Position numbers and translations under genes: made by a program. The notes beneath the pieces are model-generated. The model did no database searches and had not been told where the DNA came from. It was given only the letters and a program-made list of their open reading frames with translations. From Anaeromyxobacter sp. (GTDB lineage: Bacteria; Myxococcota; Myxococcia; Myxococcales; Anaeromyxobacteraceae), in the NCBI GenBank assembly GCA_016718565.1, contig JADKCZ010000003.1, forward strand, positions 186,001 through 250,000: 64,000 nt of DNA. Direction: 5' to 3'. Positions 51,004-59,393 of this stretch are shown one piece after another. How positions within the stretch are numbered: the first letter of the stretch is position 1; each line of letters opens with the position of its first letter.

Positions 51004-53526
51004 ATGGAACACCACGCCACAGAGCTCGCGCCGCTGGTGGTGAGCCGGGTCTCGTACCTCTGGCTCATCCCGCTCTTCCCGCTCATCGGCGCCACCATCA
51101 ACGCCGCCTTCGGCTGGAAGCTCCAGGCCCTCTTCGGCGAGAAGCCGGAGGCCAAGGGCGGCCGCGGCAAGCAGCTGGTCCACTCCATCGCCGTGACGGC
51201 CATGGCGGCGGCCTTCGCGGTGGCCCTCTACGCCTTCTTCCAGCTCAAGGCGCTGCCGGCCGAGGACCGCTTCATCCAGCAGACGCTCTGGAACATGTTC
51301 ACGGCCGGGCGGCTCTCGGTGGACCTGGCCTTCGCACTGGACCAGCTCAGCATCATGATGGTGCTGGTCATCACCGGCATCGGCACGCTCATCCACGTCT
51401 TCTCCATCGGGTACATGGCGGAGGAGCCGGCCTACTGGCGGTTCTTCTCGTACCTGAACCTCTTCGTCTTCGCGATGCTGCTGCTGGTCATGGGCGACAA
51501 CTTCGCGGTGATGTTCTTCGGGTGGGAGGGCGTGGGCCTGGCCAGCTACCTGCTCATCGCCTTCTGGTACACCGACCCGGAGAAGGCCAAGGCCGGCATG
51601 AAGGCCTTCGTGGCCAACCGCTTCGGCGACTTCGGCTTCATCGTCGGCCTGATGCTGCTGTTCTGGGGCCTGGGCGGCGCCTGGGAGGCGCGGCCCGAGT
51701 TCCTGCGCAACACCGAGTTCCGCGCCGACGTGGCCATGAACGCCACCGCCGGGGCCGCCACCGCGGCCCAGTCCGACGAGCTGGCGCCCCGCGTCCACGG
51801 GGTCAAGGTCGGCCCCACCATGAACTTCCGCGAGCTGCGGGACCAGGTGGTCATCGAGGCCACCGGGGTGAAGGAGCACCTGGCCGGCACCACCGTGTGG
51901 GGCATCTCGCTGCTGACGCTGATCGGCATGCTCATGTTCGTGGGCGCCATGGGCAAGAGCGCCCAGATCCCGCTCTACGTCTGGCTGCCCGACGCCATGG
52001 CCGGCCCGACCCCGGTCTCGGCCCTGATCCACGCCGCCACCATGGTCACCGCCGGCGTCTACATGGTGGCCCGGCTCAACTTCCTCTTCGTGCTCTCCCC
52101 CAGCGCCATGGGCTGGGTGGCGCTGATCGGCGCCCTGACCGCCATCTTCGCGGCCACCATCGGGTTCTTCCAGTACGACATCAAGAAGGTCCTGGCCTAC
52201 TCCACCGTGTCGCAGCTGGGCTTCATGTTCATCGGCGTGGGCACCGGCGCCTACTGGGCCGGCGTCTACCACCTGCTGACGCACGCCTTCTTCAAGGCCA
52301 CCCTCTTCCTCGGGTCGGGCTCGGTCATCCTGGGCTGCCACCACGAGCAGGACATGCGGAAGATGGGCGGGCTGGCGAAGCACATGCCCATCACCCGGTG
52401 GACCTACCTCATCGCCACCATCGCCATCGCCGGCTTCCCCATCGCCAACGGCTTCTACTCCAAGGACGAGATCCTCTGGAAGGCCTTCACCAGCCACCAC
52501 CTGGCGCTCTTCGGGACGCCGGTGCCGTGGCTCGGACCGGCCATCTACGTGCTGGGCCTCGTCGCCGCCACCGGCACCAGCTTCTACATGTACCGCTCCT
52601 ACTACATGACCTTCTCCGGCGAGTACCGCGGGGCGGGCGGGCACGGCCACGAGCACAACGAGGACCCGCACTCGGCGGTGGCGGCGCCCCACTCGGCGCT
52701 GTCCGCCAAGGTGCACGCCTCCGACGGCCACGCCCACGCCCACGCCGGGGGCCACGCGTCCCAGGCGCTGGCCGACCACGGCGCCGCCGCGGGCGGGCAC
52801 GGCCACGACGCCGGCCACGGCCACGACGCCGGCCATGCCGCGCCGGCCGCCGCGCACGACGACGCCCACGGCCACCACGGCGGCACCCCGCACGAGTCGC
52901 CCTGGCAGATCACCATGGTGCTGGCCATCCTGGCCGGCGGCTCGGTGCTGACCCTCTTCCTCGGCATCCCCATGCTGTGGAGCCACGCCCCGCCGGCGCT
53001 GGAGCACTGGCTCGAGCCGGTGCTGCTGGCCAAGGTGGAGTTCGGCCACGGCAGCCACGCCATGGAGTGGCTCTTCCAGGGGCTGGGCGTGCTGGCCGCC
53101 ACCATCGGCTTCGTGGCCGCCCGCGCCGTCTACAAGGACAACAAGAACGAGGCGGCGCTGCTGGCGATGATCGAGCGCTGGAAGGGCGTCTGGACCACCG
53201 TCTACAACAAGTACTACGTGGACGAGCTGTACGCCTGGCTGGTGCTCAAGCCCTCGCTGATGGTGGGCCGGGCCCTCTCCTGGTTCGACGGCAGCGTGGT
53301 CGACGGGCTGGTGAACGCCGCCGGCGTCGTCACCCGCGGCGTGGCCACGGTGGACGGCGCCATCGACAAGTACCTGGTCGACGGCGCGGTCAACGGGGTG
53401 GCCAACCTGACCCAGGGCCTGGGCCACTCCTTCCGCACCCTCCAGACCGGCCGCATCCAGACCTACCTCTACGGCGCGCTCGGCGGCGCGCTGGTGGTGG
53501 TCCTCCTCAACTTCCTGCTTCCCTGA
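51004..53526 (+). CDS. nuoL: NADH-quinone oxidoreductase subunit L with His-rich insertion
   Basis: 840 residues (E. coli has 613). The antiporter-like core shows FFGWEGVGLASYLLI, GKSAQIPLYVWLPDAMAGPTPVSALIHAATMVTAGVY with the key Lys and His residues, and DIKKVLAYSTVSQLG. Around residues 545-632 (52633-52900) there is an insertion with about 21 His, made of GHGH, HAHAHA and DAGHGHDAGH runs, in the loop before the last helices and lateral arm. The insertion suggests metal binding or proton buffering. The C-terminal arm is kept (YNKYYVDELYAWLVLKP). Confidence 0.95.
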   Translation: MEHHATELAPLVVSRVSYLWLIPLFPLIGATINAAFGWKLQALFGEKPEAKGGRGKQLVHSIAVTAMAAAFAVALYAFFQLKALPAEDRFIQQTLWNMFTAGRLSVDLAFALDQLSIMMVLVITGIGTLIHVFSIGYMAEEPAYWRFFSYLNLFVFAMLLLVMGDNFAVMFFGWEGVGLASYLLIAFWYTDPEKAKAGMKAFVANRFGDFGFIVGLMLLFWGLGGAWEARPEFLRNTEFRADVAMNATAGAATAAQSDELAPRVHGVKVGPTMNFRELRDQVVIEATGVKEHLAGTTVWGISLLTLIGMLMFVGAMGKSAQIPLYVWLPDAMAGPTPVSALIHAATMVTAGVYMVARLNFLFVLSPSAMGWVALIGALTAIFAATIGFFQYDIKKVLAYSTVSQLGFMFIGVGTGAYWAGVYHLLTHAFFKATLFLGSGSVILGCHHEQDMRKMGGLAKHMPITRWTYLIATIAIAGFPIANGFYSKDEILWKAFTSHHLALFGTPVPWLGPAIYVLGLVAATGTSFYMYRSYYMTFSGEYRGAGGHGHEHNEDPHSAVAAPHSALSAKVHASDGHAHAHAGGHASQALADHGAAAGGHGHDAGHGHDAGHAAPAAAHDDAHGHHGGTPHESPWQITMVLAILAGGSVLTLFLGIPMLWSHAPPALEHWLEPVLLAKVEFGHGSHAMEWLFQGLGVLAATIGFVAARAVYKDNKNEAALLAMIERWKGVWTTVYNKYYVDELYAWLVLKPSLMVGRALSWFDGSVVDGLVNAAGVVTRGVATVDGAIDKYLVDGAVNGVANLTQGLGHSFRTLQTGRIQTYLYGALGGALVVVLLNFLLP

Positions 53527-53546
53527 GCCAAACCGGAGCCTCGTCC

Positions 53547-55202
53547 ATGTTCTTCTTCACCGAAGGCAACGTCCTCAGCTGGGCCACCTTCTTCCCGCTC
53601 GCCGGCGCGGCGCTCATCGTCCTCATGATGATCGCCCGGGCCTTCGTCGGCCTCGACAAGAAGCTCGTCGACGAGGCCAGCCGCTGGACCGCCCTGGTCT
53701 TCAGCTTCCTGTCCTTCCTGGCCTCCGTCGCGGCCTGGCGGCTCTACGACCCGCAGGTGGCGGGCGTGCAGCTGGTGGCCAAGACCGTCTGGATCAAGGT
53801 CTTCAACGTCGAGTACTACGTCGGCACCGACGGGCTCAGCATCTCGATGATCCTGCTGTCCGGCCTGGTGTCGTTCATCGCCACCATCGCCTCCATGCCC
53901 TGGTGGTCGAACCACCAGACCAGCCACATGGCCGGCATGGAGGACGACGGCCACGACGACCCGCACCACCCCAAGCACTTCTCGGTGCGCATGGTGCCGG
54001 GCTACATGGCCATGCTGCTGCTGCTGCAGACCGGCATGATGGGCACCTTCGCGGCCCTCGACATGTTCCTCTTCTACGTCTTCTGGGAGGTCATGCTCCT
54101 GCCGATGTACTTCCTCATCGGCATCTGGGGCGGCCCGCGCAAGGAGTACGCGGCCATCAAGTTCTTCCTCTACACCCTGGCCGGCTCGGTGCTGATGCTG
54201 CTGGCCATCATCGCCCTCTACTACCAGAGCGGCCCGGCCCTGCTGGCCGACGGCACCATGTCCAGCGGGCACACCTTCAACCTGATCGAGATGGCGCGCC
54301 AGGCCCAGGCCGGCACCTTCGCCGCGGCCGCCCCCATCATGGGCTTCGCCTTCACCAAGATCGTCTTCGTGGGGCTCTTCATCGGGTTCGCCATCAAGAT
54401 CCCGATGTTCCCCTTCCACACCTGGCTGCCCGACGCGCACGTCGAGGCCCCCACGCCCATCTCGGTCATCCTGGCCGGCGTGCTCCTCAAGATGGGCATC
54501 TACGGCATCCTGCGCTTCAACTACGCGCTGCTGCCCGACGCCACCGCCTGGGCCGCCAACGCCATGGCCGTGTTCGGCGTCATCAACATCGTCTACGCGG
54601 CGTTCGTCTGCCTGGCGCAGAAGGACATCAAGAAGATGATCGCCTACTCGTCGGTGTCGCACATGGGCTTCTCGCTGCTCGGCATGGCGGCCATGACGCC
54701 CCAGGGCATCTCCGGCGCGGTGCTCAACCTCTTCACCCACGGCATCATCAGCCCCATGCTGTTCCTCATCGTGGGCGTCATCTACGACCGCGCCCACCAC
54801 CGCGAGATCGAGAGGTTCGGCGGGCTGGCCACCGTGGTCCCGGAGTACTCCGCCATCATGGGCCTGGCCTTCTTCGCCTCGCTGGGCCTGCCCGGCCTGG
54901 CCGGCTTCGTGGCCGAGTTCATGGTCTTCACCGGCGCCTTCCCGGTCTTCACCACCTACACCATCATCTCGGCCACCAGCGTCATCCTCACCGCGGCCTA
55001 CTACCTGTGGGCCATCCAGCGCATGTTCCTGGGCAAGCTCAACCCGGTGTACGCCAACTACCCGGACCTGGTGTGGCGCGAGCGGCTCACCCTCTACCCG
55101 CTGGCGGCCATCACCATCGTCCTGGGCTTCTACCCGCAGGCCATCCTCTCGGCCATCAACGGCACCCTGCACGCGCTGGTGCAGAACATCCGGCCGCTGT
55201 AG
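53547..55202 (+). CDS. nuoM: NADH-quinone oxidoreductase subunit M
   Basis: 551 residues, 14 membrane helices expected. Family blocks include FYVFWEVMLLPMYFLIGIWGGPRKEYAAIKFFLYTLAGS with the key Glu, FHTWLPDAHVEAPTPISVILAGVLLKMGIYG and DIKKMIAYSSVSHMGF. A short His/Asp-rich loop (GMEDDGHDDPHHPKHF, about 132-147) is unusual and echoes the His-rich insertion of NuoL. ATG at 53547, 20 bp after nuoL. Confidence 0.96.
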   Translation: MFFFTEGNVLSWATFFPLAGAALIVLMMIARAFVGLDKKLVDEASRWTALVFSFLSFLASVAAWRLYDPQVAGVQLVAKTVWIKVFNVEYYVGTDGLSISMILLSGLVSFIATIASMPWWSNHQTSHMAGMEDDGHDDPHHPKHFSVRMVPGYMAMLLLLQTGMMGTFAALDMFLFYVFWEVMLLPMYFLIGIWGGPRKEYAAIKFFLYTLAGSVLMLLAIIALYYQSGPALLADGTMSSGHTFNLIEMARQAQAGTFAAAAPIMGFAFTKIVFVGLFIGFAIKIPMFPFHTWLPDAHVEAPTPISVILAGVLLKMGIYGILRFNYALLPDATAWAANAMAVFGVINIVYAAFVCLAQKDIKKMIAYSSVSHMGFSLLGMAAMTPQGISGAVLNLFTHGIISPMLFLIVGVIYDRAHHREIERFGGLATVVPEYSAIMGLAFFASLGLPGLAGFVAEFMVFTGAFPVFTTYTIISATSVILTAAYYLWAIQRMFLGKLNPVYANYPDLVWRERLTLYPLAAITIVLGFYPQAILSAINGTLHALVQNIRPL

Positions 55203-55217
55203 GCCCGGGAGCCCTCC

Positions 55218-56771
55218 GTGACGGATCTCCTCACCCTCGTCGACGGCAACCTGAGCTCCGCGGGCTTCTTCCGGCCCGAGCTGGCCCTGACCTTCGGGAC
55301 CATGGCGCTCTTCCTCGTCGATCTCGCCTGGAAGAAGCACCCGGGGCGCTCGGGGCGGCTGGCCGCCTCGGCGCTGCTGGTGCTGGCCGTGGCGGCCGGC
55401 CTGCTGGCCTTCCAGCCGGTCGAGGCGCGCTCGCTCTTCAACGGCATGATCGCCAACGACGGCTTCGCCACCTTCTTCAAGTGGCTCTTCCTGGCCGCCG
55501 GCGCCCTCACGGTCATGATCGCCGCCCCCGGCACCTCCTTCCCGCCGGCCCGCCTGGGCGAGTTCTACGCCCTGCTCATGGCCATCGTGCTGGGCATGTT
55601 CCTCATGGCCAGCGCCACCGACCTGCTGATGGCCTACCTGGCCATCGAGCTGGTCTCCATGACCAGCTACGTGCTGGCCGGGTTCCGCAAGGGCGATCGG
55701 CGCGCCGCCGAGGCCTCGCTGAAGTACGTCATCTACGGCGGCGTGGCCTCCGGGGTGATGCTCTTCGGCATGAGCTACCTGTACGGCCTGCTGCGCACCA
55801 CCGACCTGCACCTGATGGCCTCGCGCATCCAGGACCTGCAGGCCGCCGGCCTGCCCGAGGCCGCCACCAAGCTGACCCTGGTGGTGGCGGTGGTCTTCGT
55901 CACCGCCGGCTTCGGCTACAAGGTGGCCTCGGTGCCCTGGCACATGTGGTGCCCGGACGTGTACGAGGGCGCCCCCACCCCCTTCACGGCCTTCCTCTCG
56001 GTGGGCCCCAAGGCCGCCGGCTTCGCGCTGGCCATCCGCTTCTTCTACGGCGCGCTGGCCAGCCCGTCCGGCGTCCTCGGCGGGCTGCCGGCGGCGGTGG
56101 GCGGGGTGCCCTGGCCGGCGGTGGTGGGCGTCATGTCGGCCGCCACCATGACGCTCGGCAACCTGACCGCGCTGTCGCAGACCAACCTGAAGCGCCTGCT
56201 GGCCTACTCCTCCATCGCGCACGCCGGCTACGCGCTCATGGGGCTCTCGGCCGCCACCGACCTGGGCGCCCAGGCCATCATGATCTACATGGCCATCTAC
56301 CTGGTCATGAACCTGGGGGCCTTCCTGGTGGTCATCCTGGTGGCCGAGGCCACCGGCTCCGAGTCCATCCTGGACTACAAGGGGCTGGCCAGGCGCCACC
56401 CGCTGGCCGCCACCTCCATGGCCATCTTCCTCTTCTCGCTGACCGGCCTGCCGCCCTTCGCCGGCTTCGTGGGGAAGTGGTACCTGTTCTACGCCGTGCT
56501 GGAGCGGGTGCCCGGGCCCGGCGGCAACTGGTACGCCGTGCTGGCCATCGTGGGCGCGCTCAACAGCGCGGTCTCGCTCTACTACTACGTGCGGATCGTA
56601 CGGGCCATGTTCATCGACCCGCCCTACGACGCCGAGCCCGCCCCCATCCGCGCGCCGGCGCTCTACAGCGTGCTCATCGGCAGCGCCGCCGTGGCCATGC
56701 TGGTGTTCGGCCTGTGGTGGACGCCGGTGGTGGACTGGACCACCAGCTCGCTGCAGATGTTCCACGGGTAG
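55218..56771 (+). CDS. nuoN: NADH-quinone oxidoreductase subunit N
   Basis: 517 residues. Blocks: YLAIELVSMTSYVLAGFRKGDRRAAEASLKYVIYGG, WHMWCPDVYEGAPTPFTAFLSVGPKAAGFAL and NLKRLLAYSSIAHAGYALMG. It is the last gene of the operon, followed by a strong terminator. The start is GTG at 55218. Confidence 0.96.
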   Translation: MTDLLTLVDGNLSSAGFFRPELALTFGTMALFLVDLAWKKHPGRSGRLAASALLVLAVAAGLLAFQPVEARSLFNGMIANDGFATFFKWLFLAAGALTVMIAAPGTSFPPARLGEFYALLMAIVLGMFLMASATDLLMAYLAIELVSMTSYVLAGFRKGDRRAAEASLKYVIYGGVASGVMLFGMSYLYGLLRTTDLHLMASRIQDLQAAGLPEAATKLTLVVAVVFVTAGFGYKVASVPWHMWCPDVYEGAPTPFTAFLSVGPKAAGFALAIRFFYGALASPSGVLGGLPAAVGGVPWPAVVGVMSAATMTLGNLTALSQTNLKRLLAYSSIAHAGYALMGLSAATDLGAQAIMIYMAIYLVMNLGAFLVVILVAEATGSESILDYKGLARRHPLAATSMAIFLFSLTGLPPFAGFVGKWYLFYAVLERVPGPGGNWYAVLAIVGALNSAVSLYYYVRIVRAMFIDPPYDAEPAPIRAPALYSVLIGSAAVAMLVFGLWWTPVVDWTTSSLQMFHG

Positions 56772-56796
56772 GCGCGAGCCTCCCCGCGCCGCACCG

Positions 56797-56823
56797 GAGG
56801 CCCGGCCGCTGCGGCCGGGCCTC
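56797..56823 (+). terminator. Rho-independent terminator of the rightward nuo operon
   Basis: A perfect 12 bp stem, GAGGCCCGGCCG (56797-56808) and CGGCCGGGCCTC (56812-56823), with a three-base loop, followed by TTCGCTT, 25 bp after the nuoN stop. The T tract is short, as is usual in very GC-rich genomes. Confidence 0.75.
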
Positions 56824-56882
56824 TTCGCTTGCCCGGGCCCATCCGCGTGGCGCCCCGACCGCGGCGCCTGGCGGTCGCGGCA

Positions 56883-57021
56883 CCCCTCACCCCTGCCCTC
56901 TCCCCGGAGGGGAGAGGGAGCCGACGTGGTGTGCCCACTTTCAGGCTGGACTGCGAGCAGGCCTCGTCCGCTCGAGCCCCCTCTCCCCCAGCTTGCTGGG
57001 GGAGAGGGCTTGGGTGAGGGG
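56883..57021. repeat. Palindromic repeat element, copy 2
   Basis: 139 bp. Outer 23 bp arms at 56883-56905 and 56999-57021 match in 21 of 23 positions. Hairpins sit inside each end: CCCTCTCCCC-GGA-GGGGAGAGGG (56896-56918) and 14 bp arms around TT (56979-57008). These ends match copy 1 at 34882-35112 almost base for base, while the roughly 60 bp centre (56919-56978) is unrelated. The stretch 56772-57087 otherwise holds only the terminator and the upstream region of the next gene. Confidence 0.8.
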
Positions 57022-57087
57022 GCCGTGCACCTTGCACGCCCCGTCCCGGCCGTCCAGGCCCGACGGCGCCGTGGCATCATCCAGGCC

Positions 57088-58446
57088 ATGGCTGCCGACC
57101 ACGGCCTCCCCCTCCTGCGCGTCCTGGTGGTGGACGACGAGCGGAACATCCGCGCCACCCTGGCCCTCTGCCTGGAGGGGCTGGGCTGCCAGGTGACCCA
57201 GGCCTCGACCAGCGGGGCCGCCGTCGAGGCGCTGCGCCACGCCCCCTTCGATCTCTGCTTCCTGGACCTCCGGCTCGGGCAGGAGAGCGGCCTCGACCTG
57301 CTGCCGCGGCTGCTGGCCGAGCGGCCTGGGCTCGACGTGGTGGTGGTGACCGCCTACGCCACCTACGACACGGCGGTGGAGGCCGTGAAGCGGGGCGCCG
57401 CGGACTACGTGCCCAAGCCCTTCTCCCCCGACCAGATCCGGCTGCTGGTGACCCGGCTCTCGGCCAGGCGCACCGAGGCGGCCCGCCGCTCCGACCTCGA
57501 GGCCCGCCTCGGCGAGGCGGCGCCGGAGGTGGCGCTCGACACCGCCTCCCCGCGCATGCAGGTGGTGCTGGACGTGGTGCTGCGCGCCGCCGCCTCGGGG
57601 GCCCCGGTGCTGCTCGGCGGTGAGAGCGGCACCGGCAAGGGGGTGCTGGCGCGGGCGCTGCACGCCGCCTCGCCCCGGCGGGCCCGCCCCTTCGTCACCG
57701 TCAACTGCCCGACCCTCACCGGCGAGCTCCTGGCCAGCGAGCTCTTCGGCCACGCCAAGGGGGCCTTCACCGGCGCGGTCCGCGACCAGCCGGGCCGGGT
57801 GGAGGCGGCCGAGGGGGGCACGGTCTTCCTCGACGAGATCGCCGAGATCACGCCGCCGCTGCAAGCCAAGCTGCTCCGCTTCCTCCAGGACAAGGTGTTC
57901 GAGCGGGTCGGCGAGACCAGGACCCGCACCGCCGACGTCCGCATCGTGGCGGCCACCAACCGCGCGCTCGCCGAGGAGGTGGCGGCTGGCCGCTTCCGCG
58001 AGGACCTGCTCTACCGGCTCAACGTGGTGGAGGTGACGGTGCCGCCGCTGCGGGAGCGGCCCGAGGACGTGCTGCCGCTGGCGCGCCGCTTCCTGGCCTT
58101 CTTCGCCGCCGGGGCCGGCCGCCCCGTGCCGGAGCTGGCCGAGGCGGCGGCGCGGGCGCTGCTGGCCCACCGCTGGCCAGGCAACGTGCGCGAGCTCCGC
58201 AACGTGATGGAGCGCGCCGTCATCCTCTCGCCGGCCCGGGTGCTCGACCTGGCGGCCCTGCCGGAGCGGCTGCGGGCCCAGGTGGCCGAGGTGCCGGTGC
58301 TGGGCGGCCCCTTCACGGTCGAGGCCATCGAGCAGGAGCACCTGCTGCGGGTGCTGGCCACCGCGCCGACCATGGAGGAGGCGGCCCGCACCCTGGGGAT
58401 CGACACCTCCACCCTCTGGCGCAAGCGCAAGAAGCTGGGGCGGTAG
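57088..58446 (+). CDS. Sigma54-dependent response regulator (NtrC family)
   Basis: 452 residues. Receiver domain: acidic pair Asp16-Asp17, phosphoacceptor Asp60, Thr88 and Lys110. AAA+ domain: Walker A GESGTGKG (178-185), the sigma54 contact loop GAFTGA (225-230), Walker B FLDE (247-250). C-terminal Fis-type HTH: EAARTLGIDTSTLWRKRKKLG. It should activate sigma54 promoters when phosphorylated, probably by the histidine kinase at 59394, which it converges with across one small gene. No strong ribosome-binding site; CATCAT at 57075-57080 could be a -10 of a leaderless message. Confidence 0.93.
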   Translation: MAADHGLPLLRVLVVDDERNIRATLALCLEGLGCQVTQASTSGAAVEALRHAPFDLCFLDLRLGQESGLDLLPRLLAERPGLDVVVVTAYATYDTAVEAVKRGAADYVPKPFSPDQIRLLVTRLSARRTEAARRSDLEARLGEAAPEVALDTASPRMQVVLDVVLRAAASGAPVLLGGESGTGKGVLARALHAASPRRARPFVTVNCPTLTGELLASELFGHAKGAFTGAVRDQPGRVEAAEGGTVFLDEIAEITPPLQAKLLRFLQDKVFERVGETRTRTADVRIVAATNRALAEEVAAGRFREDLLYRLNVVEVTVPPLRERPEDVLPLARRFLAFFAAGAGRPVPELAEAAARALLAHRWPGNVRELRNVMERAVILSPARVLDLAALPERLRAQVAEVPVLGGPFTVEAIEQEHLLRVLATAPTMEEAARTLGIDTSTLWRKRKKLGR

Positions 58447-58465
58447 GCGGCCTTCCGGCCCGGCC

Positions 58466-59392
58466 TCAGCGCGTCGGGCTGGCCCGCCCGTAGGCCACGC
58501 CCGGGATGGGCTCCTCCAGGATGGCCTGCTGCAGCGCGGCCAGGGCATCCTGGCAGACCACCTGGGCCACCCGCTTCCGGCCCAGCGACAGCGCCAGCGA
58601 CCTCACGTTGGAGTTCTCGCGTGAGAGCACCAGCACCTGCCCCTGCAGCTCGAGGTAGCGGGCGAAGCCCGCCGCGGCCGGCGCCACCGCGGCCGCCCCG
58701 GCCAGCCCCGCCAGCCCGTCCAGGGCCCGGCGCACCTGCTCGACCTCCCCGGCCATGGTGGCCTCCAGTGCCGCCATGCGGTCCTCCCCCGCCTCCCAGA
58801 TGTGGGGTGCGAGCAGGGCCTGGATGCGCAGGGCCCCGACGCGGGCGCGGTCCGCCAGGCGCTGGGCCTGGGCCGCCCGGGGGGGGGTGGCCTGCGAGGC
58901 CGCCCGCTCCAGGGCCGCGTCGAGCCCGGCCAGGGCCTCGGCGGCGGGCCCGAAGGCCAGGGCGTGCGCCTTCAGGTTGGTGTTCCTCACCGCCAGCCCG
59001 AGCACCTCCTCGTCGACGGCCCGCAGCGCGGTGAAGTTCCCGGAGAACCGGGCCAGCAGGGCCCGCTCGGCCTCGGTGCCGCCGGCCCCGAGGCGCCCGC
59101 CGAGCTCGACCCGACCGCGCTCCACCTCGGCGAGGGCGGCCCGGGAGCGCTCGGCGAACAGCTGCGACTCCTGGTCGGTGGCCGCCAGCACCGCGCTCTT
59201 CTCGGCCTCGGCGGCCGCCGCCAGCCCGACCTGCATCTGCCCCACCAGGTCGACGCGGCCGGCCTTGGAGGCCAGCGCCGTGGCGGGGCTCGATGCCTCG
59301 CCGAAGCGCCAGACCAGGGCGAGGACCAGCATCACCGCCAGCACGCCCGCCAGCGACCACGGCGCGATCCTGCGCTGCTCCGAGTCCGTCAT
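58466..59392 (-). CDS. Membrane-anchored four-helix-bundle sensor-like protein
   Basis: 308 residues. One N-terminal membrane helix (PWSLAGVLAVMLVLALVW) and then long Ala/Glu/Arg-rich helices, including LGLAVRNTNLKAHALAFGPAAEAL and LVLSRENSNVRSLALSLG, which match the ligand-binding four-helix bundle of chemoreceptors (4HB_MCP). There is no HAMP, kinase or methyl-accepting domain. It starts one base after the histidine kinase stop, so it probably works as a periplasmic accessory sensor of that kinase. Confidence 0.78.
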   Translation of the reverse strand: MTDSEQRRIAPWSLAGVLAVMLVLALVWRFGEASSPATALASKAGRVDLVGQMQVGLAAAAEAEKSAVLAATDQESQLFAERSRAALAEVERGRVELGGRLGAGGTEAERALLARFSGNFTALRAVDEEVLGLAVRNTNLKAHALAFGPAAEALAGLDAALERAASQATPPRAAQAQRLADRARVGALRIQALLAPHIWEAGEDRMAALEATMAGEVEQVRRALDGLAGLAGAAAVAPAAAGFARYLELQGQVLVLSRENSNVRSLALSLGRKRVAQVVCQDALAALQQAILEEPIPGVAYGRASPTR

Positions 59393-59393
59393 G

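Noticed and set aside
53469..57158. A 1229-codon open frame on the minus strand opposite nuoM and nuoN
   Set aside because: It is low-complexity, spans the operon end, the terminator and the repeat element, and shows no domain; NuoM and NuoN are unmistakable on the other strand.
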